A stretch of 5,203 nt of DNA from JAJZQD01 sp021847735 (GTDB taxonomy: Bacteria; Bacillota; Thermincolia; Thermincolales; UBA2595): NCBI GenBank assembly GCA_027324025.1, contig DAHVYW010000039.1, forward strand, positions 1 through 5,203, read 5' to 3'. The translations under genes were made by a program, and so were the position numbers. Each line of letters starts with the position of its first letter. Positions within the stretch are counted from its first letter, which is position 1. This document shows positions 1 to 5,034 of the stretch, piece after piece. The notes beneath the pieces were generated by a model. It had not been told where the DNA came from and searched no databases. It worked only from the letters and a program-made list of their open reading frames with translations.

Positions 1-1
1 C

Positions 2-652
2 CACGGCCCCTTTTTAGAGAGGTACGAACTTTTTTCTTCTTATGTTCTGATTGCCATGTACATGATCCTTTGGCTGCAACATAAAAGGCGTAATTTACGG
101 CCGGTAGGGGTCCTGGTTATGCCGGTTTCCCTGCTGATTATGGGTTTGGCTTTAACCACTTCCCCTGCTGATAAGGAAGTGCCGTCAACCTTTAATTACA
201 TATGGATTATCCTGCATATTATCTTTGCTCAGGTATCTTATGGCGCTGCTTTGATTGGCTCCGGGCTGGCCCTGCTCTATTTGTTGAAAAGGCGGGCCAA
301 AAACAAGGGCATGGTGACCGGTATCTATGACCGGCTGCCTTCCCTTGAGGAAATGGATAACCTGAGTTACCGGTTTCATGGGTTTGCCTTTCTGACCATC
401 GCCATCATGATTGCCTCCGGCGCCATCTGGGCCAATTATGCCTGGGGCCGGTACTGGAGCTGGGACCCCATCGAAAACTGGTCTTTGCTTTCCTGGCTGG
501 TGTATGCGCTTTACCTGCATCTGCGCCGTATCCACGGCTGGGTGGGCGTCAGGGCGGCCTGGGTTTCTTTTATCGCGCTGGTTGGACTTATTTTTATTTT
601 AATTGGCATCGGCTGGGCGTATAATTCCATACATTCGCCTTATTTTATCTAG
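2..652 (+). CDS. ccsA: CcsA/ResC/HemX-type cytochrome c assembly membrane protein, 5' end outside window
   Basis: Polytopic membrane protein of the family that handles haem for covalent attachment to c-type cytochromes (System II, CcsA/ResC). The frame is open from base 2, and the residues before the ATG at 56 (including GPFLERYE) look like the usual CcsA early helix region, so the start lies upstream and 216 codons are visible. Counting from the first visible codon, the WWD haem-binding motif is at about 148-160 (WGRYWSWDPIENW). Three histidines sit where CcsA has its haem-ligand residues: H72 before the WWD, H173 in YLHLR just after it, and H211 in NSIHSPY at the C terminus. Spacings of 101 and 38 residues fit what I recall for the family. 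The stop TAG is 12 nt before the next gene, so both are probably cotranscribed. The partner CcsB/ResB is not in view. HemX, a CcsA homologue often found beside hemA, is a real alternative name. Family assignment is confident; the exact paralogue is not. Confidence 0.88.
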   Translation, partial: HGPFLERYELFSSYVLIAMYMILWLQHKRRNLRPVGVLVMPVSLLIMGLALTTSPADKEVPSTFNYIWIILHIIFAQVSYGAALIGSGLALLYLLKRRAKNKGMVTGIYDRLPSLEEMDNLSYRFHGFAFLTIAIMIASGAIWANYAWGRYWSWDPIENWSLLSWLVYALYLHLRRIHGWVGVRAAWVSFIALVGLIFILIGIGWAYNSIHSPYFI

Positions 653-664
653 CGGAGGACAACA

Positions 665-2113
665 ATGGCAAAAATTATGCTGGTTACCCCCGACTACCAC
701 TGTGGTGTGGTGGAGTCGGCCGGCCGCTGGCCGCATATTGGTTTTGTATATATGGCCGGGGAGCTGCGGAAACAGGGCCACGAAGTCAGAATATACGATG
801 CCATGGCTAAAAACCATAGCCTGGAGCAGATCATTAAAACTATTCAGGCCTACAGCCCGGATGTGGTGGCCAGTACCGCCTATACTGCCACCATACCGGC
901 GGCGGCGGAACTCCTCCGGCGGGTCAAAGAGTGGCGGGATAATGTTTTTACCGTAATGGGCGGGGTGCACCCTACTTTTTGCTACGAAGAGGTGTTGGGG
1001 GATTACCCCTTTATTGATGCCATTGTCAGGTTTGAGGGGGAATATACTTTTCCTGAACTTATTGCCGCTTGTGAAAAAGGAGAGGATTTTGCTACAGTGC
1101 AGGGTATTGCTTACCGGCGGGGTGGACAAGTTGTTTGTACGCCGGACAGGCCGTACATCGAAAATCTTGACGAACTCACTCCGGCCTGGGATCTCCTGGA
1201 CTGGGAGGATTACACTTTCTATGTTTATCCCGGCTCCCGGCTGGCGATCATCTCCACTTCCCGGGGTTGCCTGCATGACTGCGCCTTCTGCTCCCAGCAG
1301 AAGTTCTGGAACCGCACCTGGCGGGCCCGAAGCGTGGAGAGTGTGACTGATGAGATCGAACTGCTGGTGAAAGAGTATGGTATAGAGGTGTTTTTCATCT
1401 CCGACGAATATCCGACGGCAGACCGGGAACGGTGGGAACGGATCCTGGACTGGCTGATTGAAAAAAATCCCGGCGCTTTGTTTCTCATTGAAACCCGGGT
1501 GGATGACATTGTCCGGGACGAAGACATAATCCATAAATACCGGCAGGCCGGCATTATTCATATTTACGTGGGCATCGAAGCAACATCCCAGGAGACCCTG
1601 GACCTTTTCAAAAAAGGTATCGGCGCCAATGATTCCAAGAAAGCGCTGGATATTATCCACGGAGCAGGGATAGTCAGTGAAACATCCTTTATTTTGGGTA
1701 CCCCTGCAGAAACAAAAGAATCTATCGCCGATACACTGGCCCTGGCTCAGATGTATGACCCGGATTTTGCCCACTTTCTGCTTTTGGCCCCCTGGCCTTA
1801 TGCGGACATGTACAATGAATTGAAGCCTTACATTTATACGCAGGATTACGCCAAATATAACCTGGTGGAGCCGGTCATTGAACCTGGCGGGATGACTACG
1901 GATGAACTGTTTACCGAGGTCTTGAACTGCTACAAAAAGTTTTATTTTAGAAAAATCCCGGAGTGGGTAAAATTAAGAAATGAATTCAAGCGGCGGTACG
2001 CTATCCAGTCTATGAAGGCGATTATGGACAACTCATTCCTAAAGGAGCACGTGCTGAAACTTGGAACTATGCCAAAAACTGTGGAGAAGCTGTTAAAATC
2101 TTTGGACTTGTAA
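665..2113 (+). CDS. B12-binding-domain radical SAM protein, BchE-like (anaerobic tetrapyrrole cyclase family)
   Basis: Cytoplasmic radical SAM enzyme of 482 residues. An N-terminal cobalamin-binding-like domain (about 1-140, with MGGVHPTF at 98-105) precedes a radical SAM barrel (about 190-400). The [4Fe-4S] ligands are C202, C206 and C209 (CLHDCAFC). From memory, it matches BchE along its length: DYHCGVVESAGRWP near residue 10 versus NYHSGGAEIAGNWP, CAFCSQQKFW versus CTFCSQWKFW, SDEYPT versus ADEEPT, and APWPYADM versus TPWPFSDL. BchE makes the fifth ring of chlorophylls from Mg-protoporphyrin monomethyl ester without oxygen. No other chlorophyll gene is visible, so the substrate here may be another tetrapyrrole; that is inference. 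At 482 residues it is shorter than BchE proteins I know (about 540-575). The ATG at 665 has a good ribosome binding site (GGAGG, 7 nt upstream) and lies 12 nt after the ccsA-like stop, suggesting one operon. The family call is firm and the bchE identity open. Confidence 0.88.
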   Translation: MAKIMLVTPDYHCGVVESAGRWPHIGFVYMAGELRKQGHEVRIYDAMAKNHSLEQIIKTIQAYSPDVVASTAYTATIPAAAELLRRVKEWRDNVFTVMGGVHPTFCYEEVLGDYPFIDAIVRFEGEYTFPELIAACEKGEDFATVQGIAYRRGGQVVCTPDRPYIENLDELTPAWDLLDWEDYTFYVYPGSRLAIISTSRGCLHDCAFCSQQKFWNRTWRARSVESVTDEIELLVKEYGIEVFFISDEYPTADRERWERILDWLIEKNPGALFLIETRVDDIVRDEDIIHKYRQAGIIHIYVGIEATSQETLDLFKKGIGANDSKKALDIIHGAGIVSETSFILGTPAETKESIADTLALAQMYDPDFAHFLLLAPWPYADMYNELKPYIYTQDYAKYNLVEPVIEPGGMTTDELFTEVLNCYKKFYFRKIPEWVKLRNEFKRRYAIQSMKAIMDNSFLKEHVLKLGTMPKTVEKLLKSLDL

Positions 2114-2115
2114 TT

Positions 2116-2144
2116 AAAAAACCCCTCAATCATGAGGGTTTTTT
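2116..2144. terminator. Bidirectional intrinsic terminator between convergent genes
   Basis: The stem CCCTCA (2123-2128) pairs with TGAGGG (2133-2138) around the loop ATCA. It is flanked by six A on the left (2116-2121) and six T on the right (2139-2144), with one unpaired C at 2122. A run of T therefore follows the hairpin on either strand. It lies 2 nt after the stop of the BchE-like gene and contains the TGA stop of the convergent membrane-protein gene (2126-2128), so it can serve both operons. Confidence 0.85.
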
Positions 2145-2503
2145 AATGCCTTCGTCCATATGCTGAGTTTTCGCCAGAGGACGGCTCCTGCTATTACCAA
2201 TGTAAACATGATAATATGCTTGATGATTAGGGCCGGGACAATCCTGTTATCCAGGGCCATGGTCCATTCAATCCGTTTATAATAAATCAGCCGGGGTATC
2301 CCGCCGGCCAGAATCCATGCCAGGGATAACCTGGCTACCAGCGTATATTTGGCGTAAATCTGCCGGAAAAATTCCATCCGCCCGGGAGTAAGGTCAGTCC
2401 GCAAAGATTTATACAAAACCAGCATCAGCAGCCCCGTACTGAAAAGCATGGCGGTGGCCACGTCATGGAAATAGTTGTTCATAATCACCAGAACTTCAAT
2501 CAT
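2126..2503 (-). CDS. Small three-helix membrane protein of unknown function
   Basis: A 125-residue hydrophobic protein not assigned to a named family. Three membrane segments are likely: about 11-31, 53-75 and 88-110. Two histidines, H13 (YFHDVATAM) and H96 (IIKHIIMF), lie at or inside the first and third helices and could bind haem or metal. The layout loosely recalls CopD/DUF2269-type membrane proteins, but this is only a resemblance. The ATG at 2503 overlaps the end of the upstream radical SAM gene by 8 nt and has GGTGG five nt before it, which points to translational coupling. An ATG at 2482 (MNNYFHD) is a possible alternative start, and one at 2548 would overlap the upstream gene by 53 nt and is less likely. 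The stop lies inside the shared terminator hairpin. It is probably the membrane partner of the radical SAM enzyme, though this rests on gene order only. Confidence 0.75.
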   Translation of the reverse strand: MIEVLVIMNNYFHDVATAMLFSTGLLMLVLYKSLRTDLTPGRMEFFRQIYAKYTLVARLSLAWILAGGIPRLIYYKRIEWTMALDNRIVPALIIKHIIMFTLVIAGAVLWRKLSIWTKALKNPHD

Positions 2504-3830
2504 GCTTTCCACCAGCCTTCGCAAATTCTTTCCGGGCATATTGCCCAAAGGCCCGGCGTTGGGAGTACTGGACCATAAAAGATGTGATATGGGCTGCCGG
2601 AAACCCTTTCAAAGATATTTTGCACATGCGTCTGAATATTTTAGGCAGGCGGAAAGTCTCCGTCCACAGTCTTGCCAGGGCTTCCTCCCGCTCCTCCGGA
2701 CTCATGGTTGGGTGGTAGAATACCGCCCGGTTGCCGTCAAACTTGTCCCAATCATATCCCGGGATGATATATGGCTCATACTCCTTATATAAGTCGGTCT
2801 GTGGGAGGGGTATAGTCATCACAGGGTGAGCGGAAACATCAAGTTCGTCGCAAAGTTTAATGATGCCCTCAAAATCTTCCCGGGTATCCTTGCGGCTTCC
2901 GACCATGATAAAAAGCATTACGTCAATGCCGGCGGCCCGGATTTTCTTGATGGCGTCGGCCCGGGAACGGCCCTGTTTGGCGTGGGCATTGAATTCATCG
3001 AGAGTCAGTGTATTGTTGGATTCCCAGCCCACCATGGCGGACGTTAAGCCGGCCCGGCGGGCCCAGTCCAGCATTTCATCCGCGCGGGGGTGATCAAGTG
3101 AAACCAGGTCACCGGCACCAAACCAGTATTTACCTTTAATGTTTTGGGCAAGTTCGCGGAACAGTTCAATTGAACGTGGGACGTTGACACCCCATATGTT
3201 GTCGTCGATATTCCAGAAGAATTTTCTCTTACTCGCTGCAACCTCACTGACCACTTCAGGGATAGAACGGAGACGTACCTTGCCACCGAAGAATTTGTGT
3301 ACGGAACAGAAACTACAGCGGTGCGGGCAGCCCCGGGACGTGAAGAAGGAGCCGAACCGGTATTTATGGGGCAAAATATCGGTTTGGGGGCGGGGTAGAT
3401 TTTCCAGGGGCAGCCGTTCCCCCCGGTACAATGACTTTAGCTGACCTTTCTCTATGTCTGCCAGTACCGTTTCCCAGACAGACTCCGCTTCCCCCAGGAT
3501 CATAGAGTCTGTATACGGCGCTGACTCTTCCGGGAGAGCGGTAACGTGAATACCGCCCATGATTACCGGGATACCCCGTTTCTTTAGTTTGTCCCCGGTC
3601 CGGTAGGCCCAGGGGGCCTGCGGGGTGAGGACAGTAAAGCCGACTAGGTCGGCCTGCACCGTCTCGGGGTTGAAATCGTCAATATTTGCATCTATCAACT
3701 CAATCTGTGTTTCCGGGCGGATTTGCAGGGTAAGCCCGGCCAGGTATTCCAGTACCGGCGGCGCTATGGGCAAGCCTTTGCTCTTTTGACCGTTTTCCCC
3801 AAAAGGAGGGGAAACCAGGATTAGTTTCAA
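2496..3830 (-). CDS. B12-binding-domain radical SAM protein of unknown substrate
   Basis: Cytoplasmic radical SAM enzyme of 444 residues. The N-terminal cobalamin-binding-like domain covers about 1-130 (opening MKLILVSPPFGENG, with MGGIHVTALPEE at 91-102 and the family-like ILGEAESVW at 111-119). The radical SAM barrel runs about 160-345 with cluster ligands C168, C172 and C175 (CPHRCSFC). The C-terminal part (about 355-444) holds FDGNRAVFYHPTMS, of a type seen in B12-radical SAM methyltransferases and HpnP-like enzymes. Such proteins often transfer methyl groups to unreactive carbon or phosphorus, or rearrange rings; the substrate cannot be read from sequence. It is clearly distinct from the BchE-like enzyme at 665-2113. 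The start is TTG (3828-3830), supported by a strong GGAGGAG sequence just upstream and by no better ATG. It overlaps the downstream membrane-protein gene by 8 nt, forming an operon divergent from a TetR-type regulator. Confidence 0.86.
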   Translation of the reverse strand: MKLILVSPPFGENGQKSKGLPIAPPVLEYLAGLTLQIRPETQIELIDANIDDFNPETVQADLVGFTVLTPQAPWAYRTGDKLKKRGIPVIMGGIHVTALPEESAPYTDSMILGEAESVWETVLADIEKGQLKSLYRGERLPLENLPRPQTDILPHKYRFGSFFTSRGCPHRCSFCSVHKFFGGKVRLRSIPEVVSEVAASKRKFFWNIDDNIWGVNVPRSIELFRELAQNIKGKYWFGAGDLVSLDHPRADEMLDWARRAGLTSAMVGWESNNTLTLDEFNAHAKQGRSRADAIKKIRAAGIDVMLFIMVGSRKDTREDFEGIIKLCDELDVSAHPVMTIPLPQTDLYKEYEPYIIPGYDWDKFDGNRAVFYHPTMSPEEREEALARLWTETFRLPKIFRRMCKISLKGFPAAHITSFMVQYSQRRAFGQYARKEFAKAGGKHD

Positions 3831-3876
3831 CGTAACTCCTCCAAATCGACAATTAATATTAATATTCGTCCCGTTG

Positions 3877-3904
3877 TTTATAATTCCTTTTTAAATATTG
3901 ACAA
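3877..3904 (-). promoter_or_regulatory. Predicted promoter of the radical SAM/membrane-protein operon
   Basis: Read on the minus strand, TTGTCA (3904-3899) and TATAAA (3882-3877) are 16 nt apart, resembling a sigma-A promoter. It sits about 50 nt before the TTG start of the radical SAM gene. Its -35 box overlaps that of the divergent regulator promoter. Confidence 0.55.
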
Positions 3905-3906
3905 TA
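3896..3906. promoter_or_regulatory. Palindrome TATTGACAATA over the shared -35 region, candidate operator
   Basis: A perfect 5-1-5 inverted repeat covers the -35 boxes of both divergent promoters, so a protein bound here could block both. Whether the adjacent TetR-type protein binds it is inference. Its short length and AT-rich setting make chance possible. Confidence 0.35.
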
Positions 3907-3927
3907 AAACCTATCCGGAATTATAAT
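3898..3927 (+). promoter_or_regulatory. Predicted sigma-A promoter of the TetR-type regulator gene
   Basis: Consensus TTGACA (3898-3903) and consensus TATAAT (3922-3927) are 18 nt apart. Transcription would begin near 3934, which means the TTG at 3898 cannot be the protein start. The regulator's likely ATG at 3967 lies about 33 nt downstream. Confidence 0.8.
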
Positions 3928-3934
3928 CAAAAAA

Positions 3935-3948
3935 TGACGAAAGCGTCA
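3935..3948. promoter_or_regulatory. Inverted repeat TGACG-AAAG-CGTCA at the predicted transcription start, candidate operator
   Basis: A perfect 5-bp inverted repeat with a 4-nt centre lies directly at the predicted +1 of the regulator transcript. That position would suit autorepression by a TetR dimer. The length is modest, so this is a candidate only. Confidence 0.4.
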
Positions 3949-3966
3949 ATAGTGGGGGAAATTGGG

Positions 3967-4278
3967 ATGAAGGATTTTTCTTTTAAAGAAAAACAGGTGG
4001 CCCGGCGGGAGCAGGAAATACTGCAGACAGCACGGCGCATGTTTGCCGGGAAGGGGTTTTACGATACCAATTTGAATGATGTAGCCCAGGAGGTGGGGAT
4101 TGCCCGGGGGACAATTTACCTGCATTTTCCCACTAAGGAAGACCTGCTGCTGGCCATCATTAACCAGGCCGAGGAGCAACTGTTGACCAGGCTCAATGAG
4201 GCCATCGAACCGGGTGATGACCCCGTTACCAAGGTGCGCAAGGTTTTGGAGGAACTACTGCATATGTATGAAAATTAA
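3967..4278 (+). pseudogene. TetR/AcrR-family regulator, truncated after the DNA-binding domain
   Basis: TetR-type repressors bind operator DNA as dimers through an N-terminal helix-turn-helix and sense a ligand with a C-terminal domain. Residues about 16-65 here form a textbook TetR DNA-binding domain (ILQTARRMFAGKGF, then TNLNDVAQEVGI, then GTIYLHFPTKEDLL). The frame stops after 103 residues, whereas the family is usually about 190-220, so nearly all of the ligand and dimerisation domain is missing. Directly after the stop the DNA reads as SLH-domain sequence in another frame, so the 3' end was lost by a deletion or recombination. I chose the ATG at 3967 because GGGGGA lies about 9 nt upstream and the earlier TTG at 3898 is part of the promoter; an ATG at 3934 sits at the predicted transcript start. 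It is divergent from the radical SAM operon and probably once controlled it. A short DNA-binding protein may still be made. Confidence 0.8.
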
Positions 4279-4682
4279 AGACACTGGGACTGACGGCGGA
4301 ATTCGATAGCAACTTTGACGATGTGAAGCCAGGTGCCTACTATTATGAATCCAGCGGTATTACTAGAAAACTCGGCATTGCCGGAGGCAGCGGGAACAAC
4401 AGGTTCAACCCGAAGGAGTATATCTCCAGATAAGACATGATGGTGCTGACAGCCAGAGCCCTGGAGAAATTCAAGGGGCTCAAGGCCGCGGGTAATTCCA
4501 CCGTGCTGGATAAATTCAAGGACAAAGGAGACATTACCGGTTATGCGGTGGAAAGCCTGGCAATCCTGGTTGAGGAAGGCCTCATTGCAGGCTCCGGGGA
4601 TACAATAAATCCCCGTGCAAATACCACAAGGGTGGAAGCAGCCGTATTCCTGTACAGAATATACAACAGATACCCCGGATAA
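4275..4682 (+). pseudogene. C-terminal fragment of an S-layer-homology (SLH) domain protein, broken by an in-frame stop
   Basis: SLH domains, usually three in a row, anchor surface proteins to pyruvylated cell-wall polymers. Here two C-terminal repeats remain. The first is about 4302-4470 (FDSNFDDVKPGAYYYE, LGIAGGSGNNRFNP, then RALEKF). The second is about 4512-4676 (DKGDITGYAVESL, EEGLIAGSG, then TTRVEAAVFLYRIYN), ending naturally at TAA 4680-4682. The rest of the protein, with signal peptide and main domains, is absent; SLH-like sequence begins right where the TetR gene ends. A TAA at 4431-4433 lies inside the first repeat, in ISR-stop-DMM, where the family usually has Q, so a CAA-to-TAA change is likely. 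The ATG at 4437 after this stop has no well-placed ribosome binding site. I judge this a dead remnant. Confidence 0.85.
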
Positions 4683-4722
4683 TCTTTACGGGCAATAGAA
4701 AAATAATTTTAACCAATTCTTA

Positions 4723-4751
4723 TGAGGCCGCAGCATCGGATTGCGGCCTCA
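4723..4751. terminator. GC-rich hairpin after the SLH remnant, possible terminator
   Basis: TGAGGCCGCA (4723-4732) pairs perfectly with TGCGGCCTCA (4742-4751), a 10-bp stem with a 9-nt loop. It lies 40 nt after the SLH stop, the usual place for a terminator. No T run follows on the plus strand, so it is a weak intrinsic terminator at best; the minus-strand side is somewhat richer in T. Confidence 0.5.
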
Positions 4752-4791
4752 AACATTATCACACCTTTCATATAATTAACAGACCTTCTGA

Positions 4792-4872
4792 GGGTGCGTA
4801 AGTTGCATATGTTGCGAGAGCGCTTGAATGGCATTCGAGAGGTCAGGAGTTCGATCCTCCTTGTCTCCACCA
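4792..4872 (+). pseudogene. tRNA-Ala (anticodon GGC)-like sequence with decayed 5' half
   Basis: The 3' half is canonical. The anticodon stem is CTTGA/TCGAG (4823-4827, 4835-4839, one G-T pair), the loop carries anticodon GGC at 4830-4832, and the variable loop is AGGTC. The T arm is AGGAG-TTCGATC-CTCCT (4845-4861). The acceptor strand is TGTCTCC (4862-4868), followed by A and an encoded CCA (4870-4872). The 5' half does not fit. An acceptor strand GGGTGCG (4792-4798) would pair with one mismatch and three G-T pairs. The D-arm stretch 4801-4817 has about five extra bases and lacks the GCTC needed to pair with GAGC (4818-4821). It is therefore a pseudo-tRNA, or the 3' half left at an integration site. 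The start coordinate is approximate. Confidence 0.7.
4820..4840 (+). repeat. tRNA-Ala anticodon-arm repeat, copy 1 (inside the tRNA-like sequence)
   Basis: This 21-nt stretch starts at GCGCTTGAATGG and ends in ATTCGAGA. It recurs at 4976-4996 with one difference, and its 10-nt core AATGGCATTC recurs a third time at 5011-5020. Confidence 0.8.
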
Positions 4873-4877
4873 AAGAA

Positions 4878-4914
4878 AACAAACCTTGTAATCACAATGA
4901 TTACAAGGTTTGTT
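4878..4914 (+). terminator. Strong 17-bp hairpin after the tRNA-Ala-like sequence, probable terminator
   Basis: A perfect 17-bp inverted repeat (4878-4894 with 4898-4914) has a 3-nt CAA spacer, begins 6 nt after the tRNA CCA end and is followed by a T-rich stretch (TTTGTTGCTTT). Outer AAAG (4872-4875) and CTTT (4916-4919) could extend it. The position is typical for a tRNA terminator, suggesting the tRNA 3' half sits in its native downstream setting. Confidence 0.7.
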
Positions 4915-4975
4915 GCTTTCCAATAATAAAAAGCAAATAGGATGAAGCATGCCTTTTTAAATAAAAATTCTTCCT

Positions 4976-4996
4976 GCGCTTGAATGGCATTCAAGA
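4976..4996 (+). repeat. tRNA-Ala anticodon-arm repeat, copy 2
   Basis: Twenty of 21 bases match the tRNA anticodon arm at 4820-4840. Here CTTGAATG-G-CATTCAAG (4979-4995) is a perfect 8-1-8 palindrome, the usual intact tRNA-Ala anticodon stem. The flanks do not continue into a tRNA: no T arm or CCA follows. Confidence 0.8.
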
Positions 4997-5010
4997 AAAT
5001 CGGGTGAACC

Positions 5011-5025
5011 AATGGCATTCAGAGA
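5011..5025 (+). repeat. tRNA-Ala anticodon-loop repeat, copy 3 (partial)
   Basis: The core AATGGCATTC (5011-5020) is identical to the other two copies and is followed by AGAGA, close to the GAGAG of copy 1. It starts 28 nt after the core of copy 2. Short, but unlikely by chance three times in 200 bases. Confidence 0.6.
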
Positions 5026-5034
5026 TTTGTGTAC

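Larger units (their letters stand above)
4915..5034. other. AT-rich non-coding stretch holding only tRNA anticodon-arm repeats
   Basis: No convincing gene, promoter or RNA is seen here. The stretch from the hairpin to the right-edge reading frame is AT-rich and holds only repeat copies 2 and 3. A minus-strand frame across 4776-5018 is a translation of the tRNA and its flanks, not a gene. Confidence 0.6.

Noticed and set aside
185..535. Minus-strand open frame opposite the CcsA-like gene
   Set aside because: It is antisense to conserved WWD-domain coding sequence and has no domain or ribosome binding site; a shadow.
599..1774. Long minus-strand open frame opposite the BchE-like gene
   Set aside because: It lies antisense to a clear radical SAM gene, has no recognisable domain and an odd cysteine- and glycine-rich composition; its openness follows from codon bias of the real gene.
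2475..3444. Several plus-strand open frames opposite the minus-strand radical SAM gene
   Set aside because: None has recognisable motifs, and all lie antisense to conserved coding sequence with intact cluster cysteines.
3898..3966. N-terminal extension of the TetR-type protein from TTG at 3898
   Set aside because: The TTG is the first half of a consensus -35 box, and the next bases hold the -10 box. The ATG at 3967 has a proper ribosome binding site and a normal TetR N terminus.
4437..4682. Stand-alone 81-residue SLH protein
   Set aside because: It begins mid-repeat just after a nonsense codon, lacks a signal peptide and a well-placed ribosome binding site, and is the tail of a broken gene.
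4776..5018. Minus-strand frame encoding a peptide with DKEDRTPDLSNAIQAL
   Set aside because: This is the well-known false protein made by translating the reverse strand of a tRNA; it covers the tRNA-Ala-like sequence and its anticodon repeats.
4820..5025. CRISPR array
   Set aside because: The copies are unevenly spaced (156 and 28 nt between cores), only two are near full length, and they match a tRNA anticodon arm.
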